A stretch of DNA of 64,000 nucleotides. Source: Williamsia soli (GTDB taxonomy: Bacteria > Actinomycetota > Actinomycetes > Mycobacteriales > Mycobacteriaceae). The position numbers and the translations under genes were made by a program. The stretch is from NCBI RefSeq assembly GCF_017377795.1, contig NZ_JAFRDR010000002.1:682001-746000 (forward strand), written 5' to 3'. The notes under the pieces were generated by a model that was given only the letters and a program-made list of their open reading frames with translations, was not told the origin of the DNA and did no database searches. Below, piece by piece: positions 28,146 through 36,748 of the stretch (within the stretch, counting starts at the first letter, position 1; each line of letters starts with the position of its first letter).

Positions 28146-29570
28146 ATGGTCAATTTCGGTCTCATCAACGAGTGGGAACCCACTCCCGGGCGGCTCACCA
28201 GCTGGGTTGCGTCCTTGGCTTCGGTCGCCGAGGCCGGTCGGGCACCGAAACATCCAACTCCCCCCTCCCACCAGCAGGAGGAGTATCTGCGAACTGCGGG
28301 CCGTAACGAATCCGTCGGCTTCCGCTTCTCCCGGCTCTGCCTCGTGGCGTTCGACTTTGACACACCGCTGGACACCGACGCCATGACCAGGACAGTGAAC
28401 ACCTTCCTGCGCCGACATGACACCTTCAGCAGCTGGTTCGCAGCAGAACCCGACGGATCGATCGTTCGGCATGTGATGGATCCCGCCGCGATCGACTTCG
28501 TGCCCACCGACCACGGCGTCAAAGATTCCGCAAACGCGATCAGGCAGCATGTCCAGGACGAGACACCCGGACCCTTCAGCTGGGATTGCTTCACCTTCGG
28601 CGCGATCGAGCACGGCAGCGGGTTCACGCTGTACGCCGCGTTCGATCACCTTGTCACCGACGGAATCTCATCGGCGCTCGCGCTCGTAGAGCTTCTTCAG
28701 CTCTATTCAACGGAGACCCAGGGTATCCCCAGCGGGTTGTCCGAGGTCGGCAGCTACGTGGAGTACTGCGCTCGTGAACGATCCGGTTCGGCCGAACTCA
28801 CGCTCGAGTCCCCCCACGTCGAGCGCTGGGTCGAGCTGGTCCGGAACAACGGTGGAACCCTGCCGACATTCCCCCTCGACCTGGGGGTGTCGAGTTCCGG
28901 GTACGCCAGGACCGCACACCTGTCGGCGACACTGTTCAGTGAAGCCGATGCCGAACGATTTGCGACGGTCTGCCGCGAGAACGGCGCCGCATTCACTCCT
29001 GGCGTTCTCGCAGTCGCGGCACTTGCGAGTCATGAGTTCACCGGAAACAGCCGATACTTCGGTCTGACCCCGAAGAGCACTCGCGCCACTCCAGCCGAGT
29101 TCAGCTCCATCGGCTGGTTCACCAGCTTGATCCCGGTCCCTCTGACGATCGAGGAATCGTCGACCTTCACCTCGATCGTGGGCGCCGCGCAACAGTCCTA
29201 CGACGCGGGCAAGGAACTGACCGATGTCTCATTCCACCGCGTGATGCAACTCGTCGAACCCGACAGTGGCATCGACGTCCAGCCAGGCTGGTCCGTGCCG
29301 ATGGTGTCGTACATCGACGTGCGGAAGCTTCCCGGCGTGGACGTGTTCGACGCGCTGAACGCCGGACTCTTCGGAAATCGCGGCAGTTCGGAGGAAGTCT
29401 TCCTCTGGATCAACCGGTTCAACGACAAGACGTCGATCAGCCTGTTGTTCCCCGACACCGACGAAGCGCATATCGCGATCAAACTGTATGTCGATCGGCT
29501 GACCGAGATCTTCACGACGATCGCCGGCACCGGCGACTACAGTCCGTCAGTGGCGGCCTTGGCCTCGTAG
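28146..29570 (+). CDS. PapA-type condensation-domain acyltransferase
   Basis: This 474-residue protein of the condensation/PapA superfamily should transfer an acyl chain from a thioester to a hydroxyl. The N-terminal lobe carries the active-site motif as DHLVTDG, with catalytic His168 and Asp172; the first His of the HHxxxDG consensus is Asp, as in trehalose-ester PapA proteins of mycobacteria. The C-terminal lobe has IGWFTSLIPVPL and GWSVPMVSYIDVRKLPG. No carrier or adenylation domain is attached, and no PKS lies nearby in the window. A DHA2 exporter gene follows three bases after the stop. The likely product is an acylated glycolipid; the exact substrate is unknown. Confidence 0.82.
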   Translation: MVNFGLINEWEPTPGRLTSWVASLASVAEAGRAPKHPTPPSHQQEEYLRTAGRNESVGFRFSRLCLVAFDFDTPLDTDAMTRTVNTFLRRHDTFSSWFAAEPDGSIVRHVMDPAAIDFVPTDHGVKDSANAIRQHVQDETPGPFSWDCFTFGAIEHGSGFTLYAAFDHLVTDGISSALALVELLQLYSTETQGIPSGLSEVGSYVEYCARERSGSAELTLESPHVERWVELVRNNGGTLPTFPLDLGVSSSGYARTAHLSATLFSEADAERFATVCRENGAAFTPGVLAVAALASHEFTGNSRYFGLTPKSTRATPAEFSSIGWFTSLIPVPLTIEESSTFTSIVGAAQQSYDAGKELTDVSFHRVMQLVEPDSGIDVQPGWSVPMVSYIDVRKLPGVDVFDALNAGLFGNRGSSEEVFLWINRFNDKTSISLLFPDTDEAHIAIKLYVDRLTEIFTTIAGTGDYSPSVAALAS

Positions 29571-29573
29571 ACA

Positions 29574-31292
29574 GTGCATTTGCCTGATTCGGCTGTGGCG
29601 CAGCCACAATCGGACGCGATCTCTTATCGTCGGGCCTGGTGGGCGTTCACCGCATGTCTCATCGCAGTGTTCATGCAGATGGTCGATACCACCATCGTCA
29701 ACATCGCCCTGCCCAGCCTCGCCACCGACCTGAACGCCACCTACTCGGCCCAACTTCTTGTCGCAACGGTGTACACGCTTGCGTTTGCGTGCACGCTGAT
29801 GACGAGTTCACGACTCGGAGAACGCTACGGCAGGCGCCGAGTCTTCCTCTGTGCACTTGCCGGGTTCACCGTCGTATCGGTTCTGTGCGGCACCGCCTCC
29901 GGTGCAACAGAGCTCATCGTGCTGCGTGGCGCGCAAGGTGTCTGCGCAGCCGCCGCGTCCGCGCAGACCATCGCAATCATCTCGGTGTTGTTCCCACGGG
30001 CAAAGCATGGTGCGGTCTTCGGGATCTACGGCGCCACGGCCGGGGTTGCCGCAATGCTCGGCCCGATGCTCGGCGGCGCACTCATTGCGCTCGACGTATT
30101 CGGTTGGGGCTGGCGAACCATCTTTCTGGTGAACCTCCCCCTCGGCGCGGCCGCCTGTCTGCTCGCCTACCGGCACCTCCCGCCCGTGCGGTCGCGGACC
30201 CATGAGCCGTTCGACGTAATCGGCATGGTGCTCTCGAGCGTCGGCTTGTTCCTGCTCATCTACCCGCTCGCCGTCGGCCGTGAGAAGGAGTGGCCGGTTT
30301 CGCTGCTGCTCATGCTCGGTGCCGCAGTCCTGCTCCTGGCGGTCTTCGTCTTCTACGAACGTCGACTGCAGCACCGGGGCGGTAGCCCGCTCCTACGACT
30401 GGACCTCTTCTCCCACCGAAGTTTTTCGGTCGGTGCGGTTCTCTCGATCACGTTTTTCAGCGTGTTCGCCGCGTTCTTCTTCACGGTGTCGATCGCAGCG
30501 CAGTTCGGACTCGGTTACAGCCCGCTGCGTACCGGCGTCCTCACCTTTCCGTTTGCCGTCGGGGCTGCATTCGGATCGGTGGCGTCCCCGTGGTTGGTCG
30601 CCCGGATAGGCTCGCGCACACTCACCGTCGGGATGGTCGCGTTCGCGGTGAGCCTCGGCTGGCTCGCAGTGATCATCGATCCGGCCAGTGAGTCGCTGGA
30701 TCTGCTCACCCTCGTGTCGCCGCTACTCATCGGCGGTGTCGGAACCGGTCTGTTCGTCGCACCGCTGCAAGCAACGATCCTGTCGGGGACGACGTCGTCG
30801 AACGTCGGCTCCGCGTCGGGGTCCATCCCCACGATCCAGCAGATCGGCTGCTCCGTCGGACTGGCGTTGATCAGCATAGTGTTCTTCAATCAAGTTGCGG
30901 CGCAGTCGCAATCGGCTGTCGAGAATGCGGGTGCCACCCTGTCCCGATCGCTGGAAGCTACGGCCGTGGCGCCGGCCCTGCGGCCCGCGGTGGCAGGTGA
31001 GTTCACCCGTTGCGCGCACATGCAGCTGAGTTCACCGCACCCGGAGCAGACTCCACCCGGGTGTGCGGGCGACCCCTCATCGGCATCTCCGAACCCGGGG
31101 GACATCAGGAGTACCGTCGCCGTTCAGGCGGCACCAGAGCTCGAGGAGGCAGCGCGCCAGGCCGCAGCCCAATCATTCCTCGGAGCACTCACCGTGGTGC
31201 TCTGGGCGATCGCCGGGGCTGCGGTGGTTCTCGCCTGCATCAGCCTGTTACTGAAGAGACCGGTGACCGCGGTTGCCGGACCAGCCGCTTAG
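29574..31292 (+). CDS. DHA2-type MFS exporter paired with the PapA-type acyltransferase
   Basis: This 572-residue membrane protein has about 14 hydrophobic segments. The opening helix MVDTTIVNIALPSL and the loop LGERYGRRRVF (motif A) mark the DHA2/EmrB group, and LGPMLGGALIALDVFGWGW is motif C. A 60-residue Pro/Ser/Gly-rich hydrophilic insert (about 483-540) precedes the last helix, an unusual feature shared with the decayed copy. The GTG start lies three bases after the acyltransferase stop, so the two are co-translated. Export of the acylated product is inferred from this pairing. Stops of this gene and the convergent DUF2469 gene overlap by four bases. Confidence 0.85.
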   Translation: MHLPDSAVAQPQSDAISYRRAWWAFTACLIAVFMQMVDTTIVNIALPSLATDLNATYSAQLLVATVYTLAFACTLMTSSRLGERYGRRRVFLCALAGFTVVSVLCGTASGATELIVLRGAQGVCAAAASAQTIAIISVLFPRAKHGAVFGIYGATAGVAAMLGPMLGGALIALDVFGWGWRTIFLVNLPLGAAACLLAYRHLPPVRSRTHEPFDVIGMVLSSVGLFLLIYPLAVGREKEWPVSLLLMLGAAVLLLAVFVFYERRLQHRGGSPLLRLDLFSHRSFSVGAVLSITFFSVFAAFFFTVSIAAQFGLGYSPLRTGVLTFPFAVGAAFGSVASPWLVARIGSRTLTVGMVAFAVSLGWLAVIIDPASESLDLLTLVSPLLIGGVGTGLFVAPLQATILSGTTSSNVGSASGSIPTIQQIGCSVGLALISIVFFNQVAAQSQSAVENAGATLSRSLEATAVAPALRPAVAGEFTRCAHMQLSSPHPEQTPPGCAGDPSSASPNPGDIRSTVAVQAAPELEEAARQAAAQSFLGALTVVLWAIAGAAVVLACISLLLKRPVTAVAGPAA

Positions 31293-31612
31293 TCCCCCAG
31301 CACTCCGTCTTCGGGAAGCCGCAGATCCTGCTTCTCCAGTTCTTCGATGTTGACGTCCTTGAAGGTGATGACCCGGACCTGTTTGACGAAGCGGGCCGGC
31401 CGGTACATGTCCCACACCCACGCGTCACTCATGCGTACCTCGAAGTAGACCTCGCCGTCTGCGTTCCGGGGCACCATCTCGACGGCATTTGCCAGGTAGA
31501 ACCGGCGCTCGGTCTCGACGACATAGGTGAATTGACCGACGACGTCCTTGTACTCCCGGTACAGGGACAATTCCATCTCGGTTTCGTACTTCTCGAGATC
31601 TTCGGCGCTCAT
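31289..31612 (-). CDS. DUF2469 protein (Rv2901c-like)
   Basis: This 107-residue acidic, soluble protein is highly conserved in actinobacteria: the sequence MSAEDLEKYETEMELSLYREYKD, then VVETERRFYLANAVEM and YFEVRMSDAWVWDMYR, is characteristic. Its function is not established. It marks the return to the conserved gene order (DUF2469, rnhB, lepB, rplS) after the accessory island, and lies 30 bases after rnhB. Confidence 0.9.
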   Translation of the reverse strand: MSAEDLEKYETEMELSLYREYKDVVGQFTYVVETERRFYLANAVEMVPRNADGEVYFEVRMSDAWVWDMYRPARFVKQVRVITFKDVNIEELEKQDLRLPEDGVLGD

Positions 31613-31642
31613 CCTCTTAGCCTAACTTGCGTACCGCCTGGT

Positions 31643-32296
31643 TCAACGCACGCGCATGCGCACGTTGCGGTACGACATTCGGTGCTGCTCTGACGGTCCG
31701 AGCGCATCGAGGCACTGCATGTGCATCTCTGTGCTGTAACCCTTGTGGATTGCGAACCCGTATCCGGGTAGCTCAGTGTCCATCGCGACCATGATCCGGT
31801 CGCGGGTGACCTTCGCGACGATGCTTGCCGCCGCGATACAGGCGGCGGCCCCGTCGCCGCCGATCACCGGCAGGGAGGGTGCGGTCAGACCTGGGACACG
31901 GAATCCATCGGATAACACGTAGCCCGGCTGGATTCCTAAACCTGCTACAGCCCTGCGCATTCCCTCGATGTTTGCGACGTGGATACCGATCTGGTCCACC
32001 TCGGCCGCGTCGATGATCACGGCGCTCCAGGCCGCTGAGTGACGGGTCACCGATTTGTACAGTTTCTCTCGGGTGGCGGCCGTGAGCTTCTTGGAATCGT
32101 CCAGATCGGCCAACGACGCCAATTGCGTGGGCTTGAGAACACACGCCGCGACGACCAGCGGTCCGGCGCAGGCACCACGACCGGCTTCATCGACCCCGGC
32201 GACAGGTCCGAGCCCGCTGCGATACAGCGCGGCCTCGAAGGTGCGCAGACCCGCCGCGCGTCTGATCGCCACCCTCGGTGGCCATCGCGTTGCCAC
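31643..32296 (-). CDS. rnhB: Ribonuclease HII
   Basis: This 217-residue enzyme cleaves RNA in RNA-DNA hybrids and removes single ribonucleotides. The metal site starts with the hallmark GVDEAGRG, and [27 protein letters not shown] and [16 protein letters not shown] complete the set. It lies eight bases after the lepB stop. Confidence 0.96.
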   Translation of the reverse strand: MATRWPPRVAIRRAAGLRTFEAALYRSGLGPVAGVDEAGRGACAGPLVVAACVLKPTQLASLADLDDSKKLTAATREKLYKSVTRHSAAWSAVIIDAAEVDQIGIHVANIEGMRRAVAGLGIQPGYVLSDGFRVPGLTAPSLPVIGGDGAAACIAAASIVAKVTRDRIMVAMDTELPGYGFAIHKGYSTEMHMQCLDALGPSEQHRMSYRNVRMRVR

Positions 32297-32304
32297 TACG
32301 GTGC

Positions 32305-33162
32305 CTACTTCTGCGGATTGACGGAGTCGACAGAACCCATCCGGGAGAACGGGTAGATGACAAACCGCACCTTGCCGCGGATGTCGTCGACGGGCACCAT
32401 GCCGTGCAGTTCGTCGTCCTGGTGGTAACGCGAGTCCGCGGAATTGCCGCGGTTGTCACCCATCACCCAGACCTGCCCCGCCGGCACGTCCAATGGACCG
32501 AAATCCTCACCGAGACACGAGTTGAGCTGGCCGTTCGCGCCCAGCAGGTCTCCGGGACGCATCGCAGCGTTCTGTTCCTGGAGCTTCATGTCGATGTATG
32601 GCTCCACCAGCGGCTTACCGTCGACCTTGACCCCGGTGCCATCAGCGTTGTGGCACTCCACGCGTTGCCCGCCGGTCGCGATGACACGTTTGACGAGGTT
32701 GTTCTCGTCCGGTGGTGCGAACCCGAACCAGGACATCGCGTTCTGGGCGCCGCGGACAACCGTGTTGTCCGAACGCGGTGAGCGCCATCCGAGATCCCAG
32801 GACGACGTAGGGGCCTTGAAGACCACCACGTCGCCGGCCTTGGGCTCACCGAACCGGTAGACCAGCTTGTCGATGACGATGCGGTCGTTGGTGCACCCGG
32901 CGCATCCGGTCAACGTCGGTTCCATCGACTCGGACGGGATCACATACTGGCGGCCGACAAAGGTCTGTAGGACCCAGGTCAACAGCAGCACGCAGACGAT
33001 GATGATCGCCGTCTCGCGCAGTATCGAGCCCTTTTTCTTGGGCCTGCTCTCGTTCTGGTCGTTCAGGCTGCGCCACGGACGGGCGCCCTCAGAATCCGGG
33101 TCTCCGTGGGTATCGTCGCCGGAAGGGCTGGAACTCTCGGAACCGCGGGGGGTGTCTACCAC
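32305..33162 (-). CDS. lepB: Signal peptidase I
   Basis: This 285-residue type I signal peptidase cleaves secretory signal peptides at the outer face of the membrane. A 45-residue polar cytoplasmic tail is followed by one transmembrane helix (about 50-68). The catalytic Ser79 lies in [10 protein letters not shown] and the general-base Lys158 in [14 protein letters not shown]. Box E is seen in [15 protein letters not shown]. The gene lies between rplS and rnhB as in M. tuberculosis. Confidence 0.96.
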   Translation of the reverse strand: MVDTPRGSESSSPSGDDTHGDPDSEGARPWRSLNDQNESRPKKKGSILRETAIIIVCVLLLTWVLQTFVGRQYVIPSESMEPTLTGCAGCTNDRIVIDKLVYRFGEPKAGDVVVFKAPTSSWDLGWRSPRSDNTVVRGAQNAMSWFGFAPPDENNLVKRVIATGGQRVECHNADGTGVKVDGKPLVEPYIDMKLQEQNAAMRPGDLLGANGQLNSCLGEDFGPLDVPAGQVWVMGDNRGNSADSRYHQDDELHGMVPVDDIRGKVRFVIYPFSRMGSVDSVNPQK

Positions 33163-33179
33163 GCCGCAAGCTTAGTGCG

Positions 33180-33521
33180 TCAGCGCTTTTCTTTGATCTT
33201 GGCAGCCTTGCCGCGCAGGTCGCGAAGGTAGTACAGCTTCGCGCGACGCACGTCGCCGCGGGTCGCGACCTCGATCTTCGCGAGGTTGGGGCTGTGCACC
33301 GGGAAAGTACGCTCCACGCCCACACCGAATGACACCTTGCGGACGGTGAACGTCTCACGGACGCCGCCACCCTGACGACGGATCACGACGCCTTTGAACA
33401 CCTGGACGCGTTCTTTCGAACCCTCGATCACCTTCACGTGAACGTTCAGGGTGTCACCCGCACGGAAGTCGGGGATGTCATCGCGCAGGGACTTGTTGTC
33501 CAAGAAATCCAGAGTGTTCAT
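33180..33521 (-). CDS. rplS: 50S ribosomal protein L19
   Basis: This 113-residue protein has [38 protein letters not shown] and [15 protein letters not shown], read here in part, which are diagnostic of L19. In many bacteria rplS directly follows trmD; here 3.1 kb of unrelated genes separate them. lepB follows 17 bases downstream. Confidence 0.97.
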   Translation of the reverse strand: MNTLDFLDNKSLRDDIPDFRAGDTLNVHVKVIEGSKERVQVFKGVVIRRQGGGVRETFTVRKVSFGVGVERTFPVHSPNLAKIEVATRGDVRRAKLYYLRDLRGKAAKIKEKR

Positions 33522-33597
33522 GTTGTCGGTTCCAATCTTGCAGTTGGCGTGAGTAGAGGAACCTAGCGGCTTTCGACGTGGCCTCGTGGGTCACGCG

Positions 33598-34569
33598 CTA
33601 CGGCTCGACTGGTTCGTGCTCCGATTCGTGTGGTCTCCGTGACGTCTCAGCCACCGCGGGCGTGCCGGGCTGCTGACCGTCAAACGGCAACTGGTCAATT
33701 GTGCCAGAAGCACCCCCGCCAGGTGAAATCGCCTCGGTCAGCACGAGCCCCGCGGACTCGCCTCTCGCGGGAGCGGGGTGGACTTTGGCGTTCAATTCCT
33801 CTTCGGCACCGGACTTGGCGTGAGCGACGTCGGGTTTGCCGGCCATGAGGTCCTGCAGGAAGATCTTGGCCCGGATGAGCGGCCTGCGCACCCGCCGTTC
33901 CCGCCTGACGGCGGCATTCATCTTCTTCGGCCGTTTGGTGTAGCGCCAGCGAGCCCATGGCGAGGTGGGCCGGGCGAGGCGGATGGCCGCGACCACGAGC
34001 AGTGGGAAGATGAACAAACCGATGAGGCCCGTCCAGATCTTCCCCTTGAGCAGCACGAGCCCGGCCAGGGCGAGAACAACTCCCGAGTAGATCACCGCGG
34101 CGATCGTTGCAGCCATGTCGTTGGTGTCGGCACCCCACCAGTCGAGCGGGTGATAGCCGAGCAGGATGAGTCCCATGACCGCCATCGCCACGAACACGGC
34201 ATCAAGCGAGGCGCGCCCCTCTTCTGCCCAATAGACGTCGCGCAGATAGAAGATCAGAGCGAACTCGTCCAGGACCAAGGCGGCACCGACACCGAAGAGC
34301 GCGGCAAAGATAGACAGCGTCGTCTGCGATCCGTTGATGGCCAGAGCGATCAGGCCGAGGCCGGACAACATGGTGAGCACGGTGCCGAAGACGACGTGAT
34401 GGATGTGCAGCCCGCCGGGGGTGACATTGTTGAACCACCAGCTGACCTCGGCTCGGATCAGCCGTACGCTGATGCGAATCCCGAGGAATCCCAGAATGAA
34501 GCCGATGTAGGCCATGAACAGTGGCAGACGGCCGTTGTCGATGATGTTCTCGGTGAACCAGTGGCCCAT
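33598..34569 (-). CDS. Multi-pass membrane protein with HIHH motif, function unknown
   Basis: This 323-residue protein has about six transmembrane helices in residues 14-200 and then a basic segment and a disordered Pro/Glu-rich tail. Striking polar residues sit at helix ends: HIHH at 55-58, DEFALIFYLRD with Asp101, Glu102 and Asp111, and WWGAD near 145. These could bind a metal or form an active site. I do not recognise the family. It starts nine bases after the stop of the 144-residue gene and so looks like the last gene of the cassette. Confidence 0.7.
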   Translation of the reverse strand: MGHWFTENIIDNGRLPLFMAYIGFILGFLGIRISVRLIRAEVSWWFNNVTPGGLHIHHVVFGTVLTMLSGLGLIALAINGSQTTLSIFAALFGVGAALVLDEFALIFYLRDVYWAEEGRASLDAVFVAMAVMGLILLGYHPLDWWGADTNDMAATIAAVIYSGVVLALAGLVLLKGKIWTGLIGLFIFPLLVVAAIRLARPTSPWARWRYTKRPKKMNAAVRRERRVRRPLIRAKIFLQDLMAGKPDVAHAKSGAEEELNAKVHPAPARGESAGLVLTEAISPGGGASGTIDQLPFDGQQPGTPAVAETSRRPHESEHEPVEP

Positions 34570-34578
34570 GCGGTCAGA

Positions 34579-35013
34579 TTAGTCGCCGACGTGGTCGAGC
34601 AAGAGGTTTGCGACCAAAGACGCCGATCCCGTGGCGGCGCACGCCTCGCACACGACTTCGCGCAAACCCTCTAGGCCGCACCCGCCGGCACCGAACTCGA
34701 GGGCGGCAACCGCACGCGCCCGAGCGAACGCTGCTCGATACTCGGCGTCGCGGCCGGCGTGGGACGCAGCGAATGCGATGGTGTCCAGACGGCCCCGCAG
34801 CCCCGCGATCTCCACACGCTGGTCCGCCGAGGCAGGTCGCCCGGCGCGCCAGGTCTTGAGCGCTCCGGTAACCGGCCCGTCGGTCGGGACGCCGGCCGCA
34901 TCGAGGGCGGCCACCGCGATCAGCAGACCGACCCGGTCCAGTTGTCTGGAATCGACACGGTCGACCAGTCCCGCGACCCCTGCGCCCAGGACATCGATGC
35001 GATGTGGGCTCAC
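34579..35013 (-). CDS. 144-residue protein coupled to the two-domain ESX-type protein
   Basis: This protein starts with a GTG that overlaps the preceding stop (GTGA), so it is translated with the 333-residue protein. It is predicted mainly helical and soluble, with no signal peptide or transmembrane helix; three cysteines cluster near residues 111-125 (GGCGLEGLREVVCEACAAT). No known family is recognised. Tight coupling to a possible secreted effector makes it a candidate chaperone or immunity partner, but nothing in the sequence proves either. Confidence 0.55.
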   Translation of the reverse strand: MSPHRIDVLGAGVAGLVDRVDSRQLDRVGLLIAVAALDAAGVPTDGPVTGALKTWRAGRPASADQRVEIAGLRGRLDTIAFAASHAGRDAEYRAAFARARAVAALEFGAGGCGLEGLREVVCEACAATGSASLVANLLLDHVGD

Positions 35014-36011
35014 GGTGCCGAATCCGCGGAGTCTTCCCCGCCGGCGGGGTCGATCGCGTGCGCACCTGACTCATCGACCACCGCAGCGACCTCTGGTGAC
35101 GGCGGTGTCGTGGCGCAGACGGCGACGGGAACGAGCGCCCGCTCCTGGAAGTATCCGAGGATGGCCAGTTCAGGTGCCCGCCCGTCGCCCACCACGACCT
35201 CGTGCGGCTCAGGGACCACGCCCGGTCTGAGGTAACCGGCAGGCTCGCTCGTGCCGACGACCACGGTGCGGCGACCGTTCTGGTCGAGGCCCAGACCGAC
35301 AGCCACCCTGATCCACGGCGCGACCTCGGGAGGCTGGGTCGCGGTGAGCACGGCAGCCCGGGCGCGCACCATGACCAGGTCCGCGCCTGACGGATGCGTG
35401 TCCCCTACGTCGGCTGAAGATCGAGCTGCCGCGACTCCTGCAAGGGCGGCGCCCGTAGGCGCCATCATGACGCCCGGCGTCATCGGTGTACCGCCCGACT
35501 GCTGACCGTGCTCGGTGCCGGTCTCCTCGAGAGCCTCCCGCGAGATCTGGTCTGCACGGCGGTCCAACTCAGCCGCAGTCGCCGACATCGTGCGCGCCGC
35601 GAGGTGTTCCGCGCTCGCCAGGGTGGTGGTGTCGCCCGTGGCGACCGTGAGCAACGTCCCGGCGAGCAACTCCCGATCTGCGATCGCCGCGACAACGGTC
35701 AGTCGCTGCCTCGTCTGCTCGACCGCATCGGCGTACGCCCGGACGACCTCGGCCATGCCACTGACCTTCTCTGCGCTCCTGTACAGGGCGCGAACCAGCG
35801 ACGCACCTGCGGCGTCTGCGGCCACCGACGTGCGACCGTCGATCGCTTCGGAGACCGCACGGGTCCCACCATCGACCGCAGAGATGCATTGCGAAAGCCG
35901 TTGCGTCGCACACTCATAACGCTCGGCGACGAGGTACAGCGCGGCCGCGTCGATGTCGGGGATCAGTTCCCGCAACAATGACTCGACCGGTTCGCGGAAG
36001 TCGGTCGGCAT
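35010..36011 (-). CDS. Two-domain ESX-associated-type protein, function unknown
   Basis: The protein has 333 residues from the ATG at 36011, which overlaps the stop of the EspC-like gene (ATGA). Residues 1-165 are long Ala-rich helices resembling the helical N-terminal region of type VII secreted proteins. A Thr/Pro/Met-rich linker (about 166-185) leads to a C-terminal globular domain (about 200-320) with VVVGTSEPAGYLRPGVV, LGYFQERALVPVAVC and VVDESGAHAIDP. No signal peptide is present. The design resembles an ESX-delivered effector with a C-terminal activity domain, but the activity is not identified. Confidence 0.6.
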   Translation of the reverse strand: MPTDFREPVESLLRELIPDIDAAALYLVAERYECATQRLSQCISAVDGGTRAVSEAIDGRTSVAADAAGASLVRALYRSAEKVSGMAEVVRAYADAVEQTRQRLTVVAAIADRELLAGTLLTVATGDTTTLASAEHLAARTMSATAAELDRRADQISREALEETGTEHGQQSGGTPMTPGVMMAPTGAALAGVAAARSSADVGDTHPSGADLVMVRARAAVLTATQPPEVAPWIRVAVGLGLDQNGRRTVVVGTSEPAGYLRPGVVPEPHEVVVGDGRAPELAILGYFQERALVPVAVCATTPPSPEVAAVVDESGAHAIDPAGGEDSADSAP

Positions 36012-36346
36012 CAGTGGTCCGACCCGGCCACGACAGATCCGGCCGCCTGCGCGTCCTCGTTCTCCACTGCCGCGACACTTCGAGTCAGGCCGCCGGAATA
36101 GCGTGCGAGCGTGGCAGTCGCCTCGTCGAGAGCGGCTACCGCCCCAGCGCTGAGCCGGCCGTGGGCGCGGGCGAACACGTGCCCGCTCGCATGAGCCGCA
36201 CACGTCGAAGCGATCTGCCTGGCGAGTTCATCGATATCCGACGAGATCGCCGCGAGCTCGGTGAGTACCGGTTCGAGGTCGCTCACCGCCGCGAGCACCG
36301 CGGCACCGTCGATCCGAAGTTCCGACCCCGGTTGTGCTGCCGGCAT
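36011..36346 (-). CDS. EspC-like (ESX secretion-associated) small protein
   Basis: This 111-residue helical protein resembles the EspC/WXG100-like family: an opening LRIDGAAVLAAVSDLEPV helix, a central ISSDIDELARQIAST helix and a long C-terminal helix ending in TRSVAAVENEDAQAAG. The classical WxG is not obvious. Such proteins are small partners of type VII secretion substrates. It lies 23 bases after the EbfC-like gene and overlaps the start of the 333-residue gene. Confidence 0.65.
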   Translation of the reverse strand: MPAAQPGSELRIDGAAVLAAVSDLEPVLTELAAISSDIDELARQIASTCAAHASGHVFARAHGRLSAGAVAALDEATATLARYSGGLTRSVAAVENEDAQAAGSVVAGSDH

Positions 36347-36369
36347 TCGCGCCTCCCCGATCCGTCGAC

Positions 36370-36720
36370 TCAGTCCAGATCCCGAAGATGGGGACCCCGG
36401 TCTTGGACGATCGCGGCCACCAGTTGGTTCCGGCGCGACGTCAGTTCACCGTCCGCCCGCGCGACCAGATCGCGGATGAGCGCCGACAGCTGATCGGCTC
36501 GGTGACGCCGCAGCGCGAGCGGATCGATGTGAAGATTGGTCAGCATGCCTCTGGCGTTGATCACCACCCTGACCAGACGGTCCGTGGACGTGGCTTCCAC
36601 GGTGACGGAACCGAGTTCCTGCGCGACCGCTCGCAACTGCTCCCGTTGCTCGTCCACCTCTGCCAACACCGCGTCCCAGGCCCGGTTCATCTCACCTGAC
36701 CTCGTTGACTCTGCGACCAT
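36370..36720 (-). CDS. YbaB/EbfC family protein (EspL-like)
   Basis: The protein has 116 residues from the ATG at 36720, 28 bases after the trmD stop. The sequence has the YbaB/EbfC outline: a first helix ending QREQLRAVAQELG, the strands VTVEATSTDRLVRVVINARGMLTNLHI with a central glycine, and a C-terminal helix LSALIRDLVARADGELTSRR. In mycobacterial ESX loci such proteins (EspL) assist stability of secretion substrates; DNA binding is known for bacterial EbfC. It opens the five-gene cassette. Confidence 0.7.
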   Translation of the reverse strand: MVAESTRSGEMNRAWDAVLAEVDEQREQLRAVAQELGSVTVEATSTDRLVRVVINARGMLTNLHIDPLALRRHRADQLSALIRDLVARADGELTSRRNQLVAAIVQDRGPHLRDLD

Positions 36721-36748
36721 CGTGACCCCCCACTCGCGTGCGGAGATC

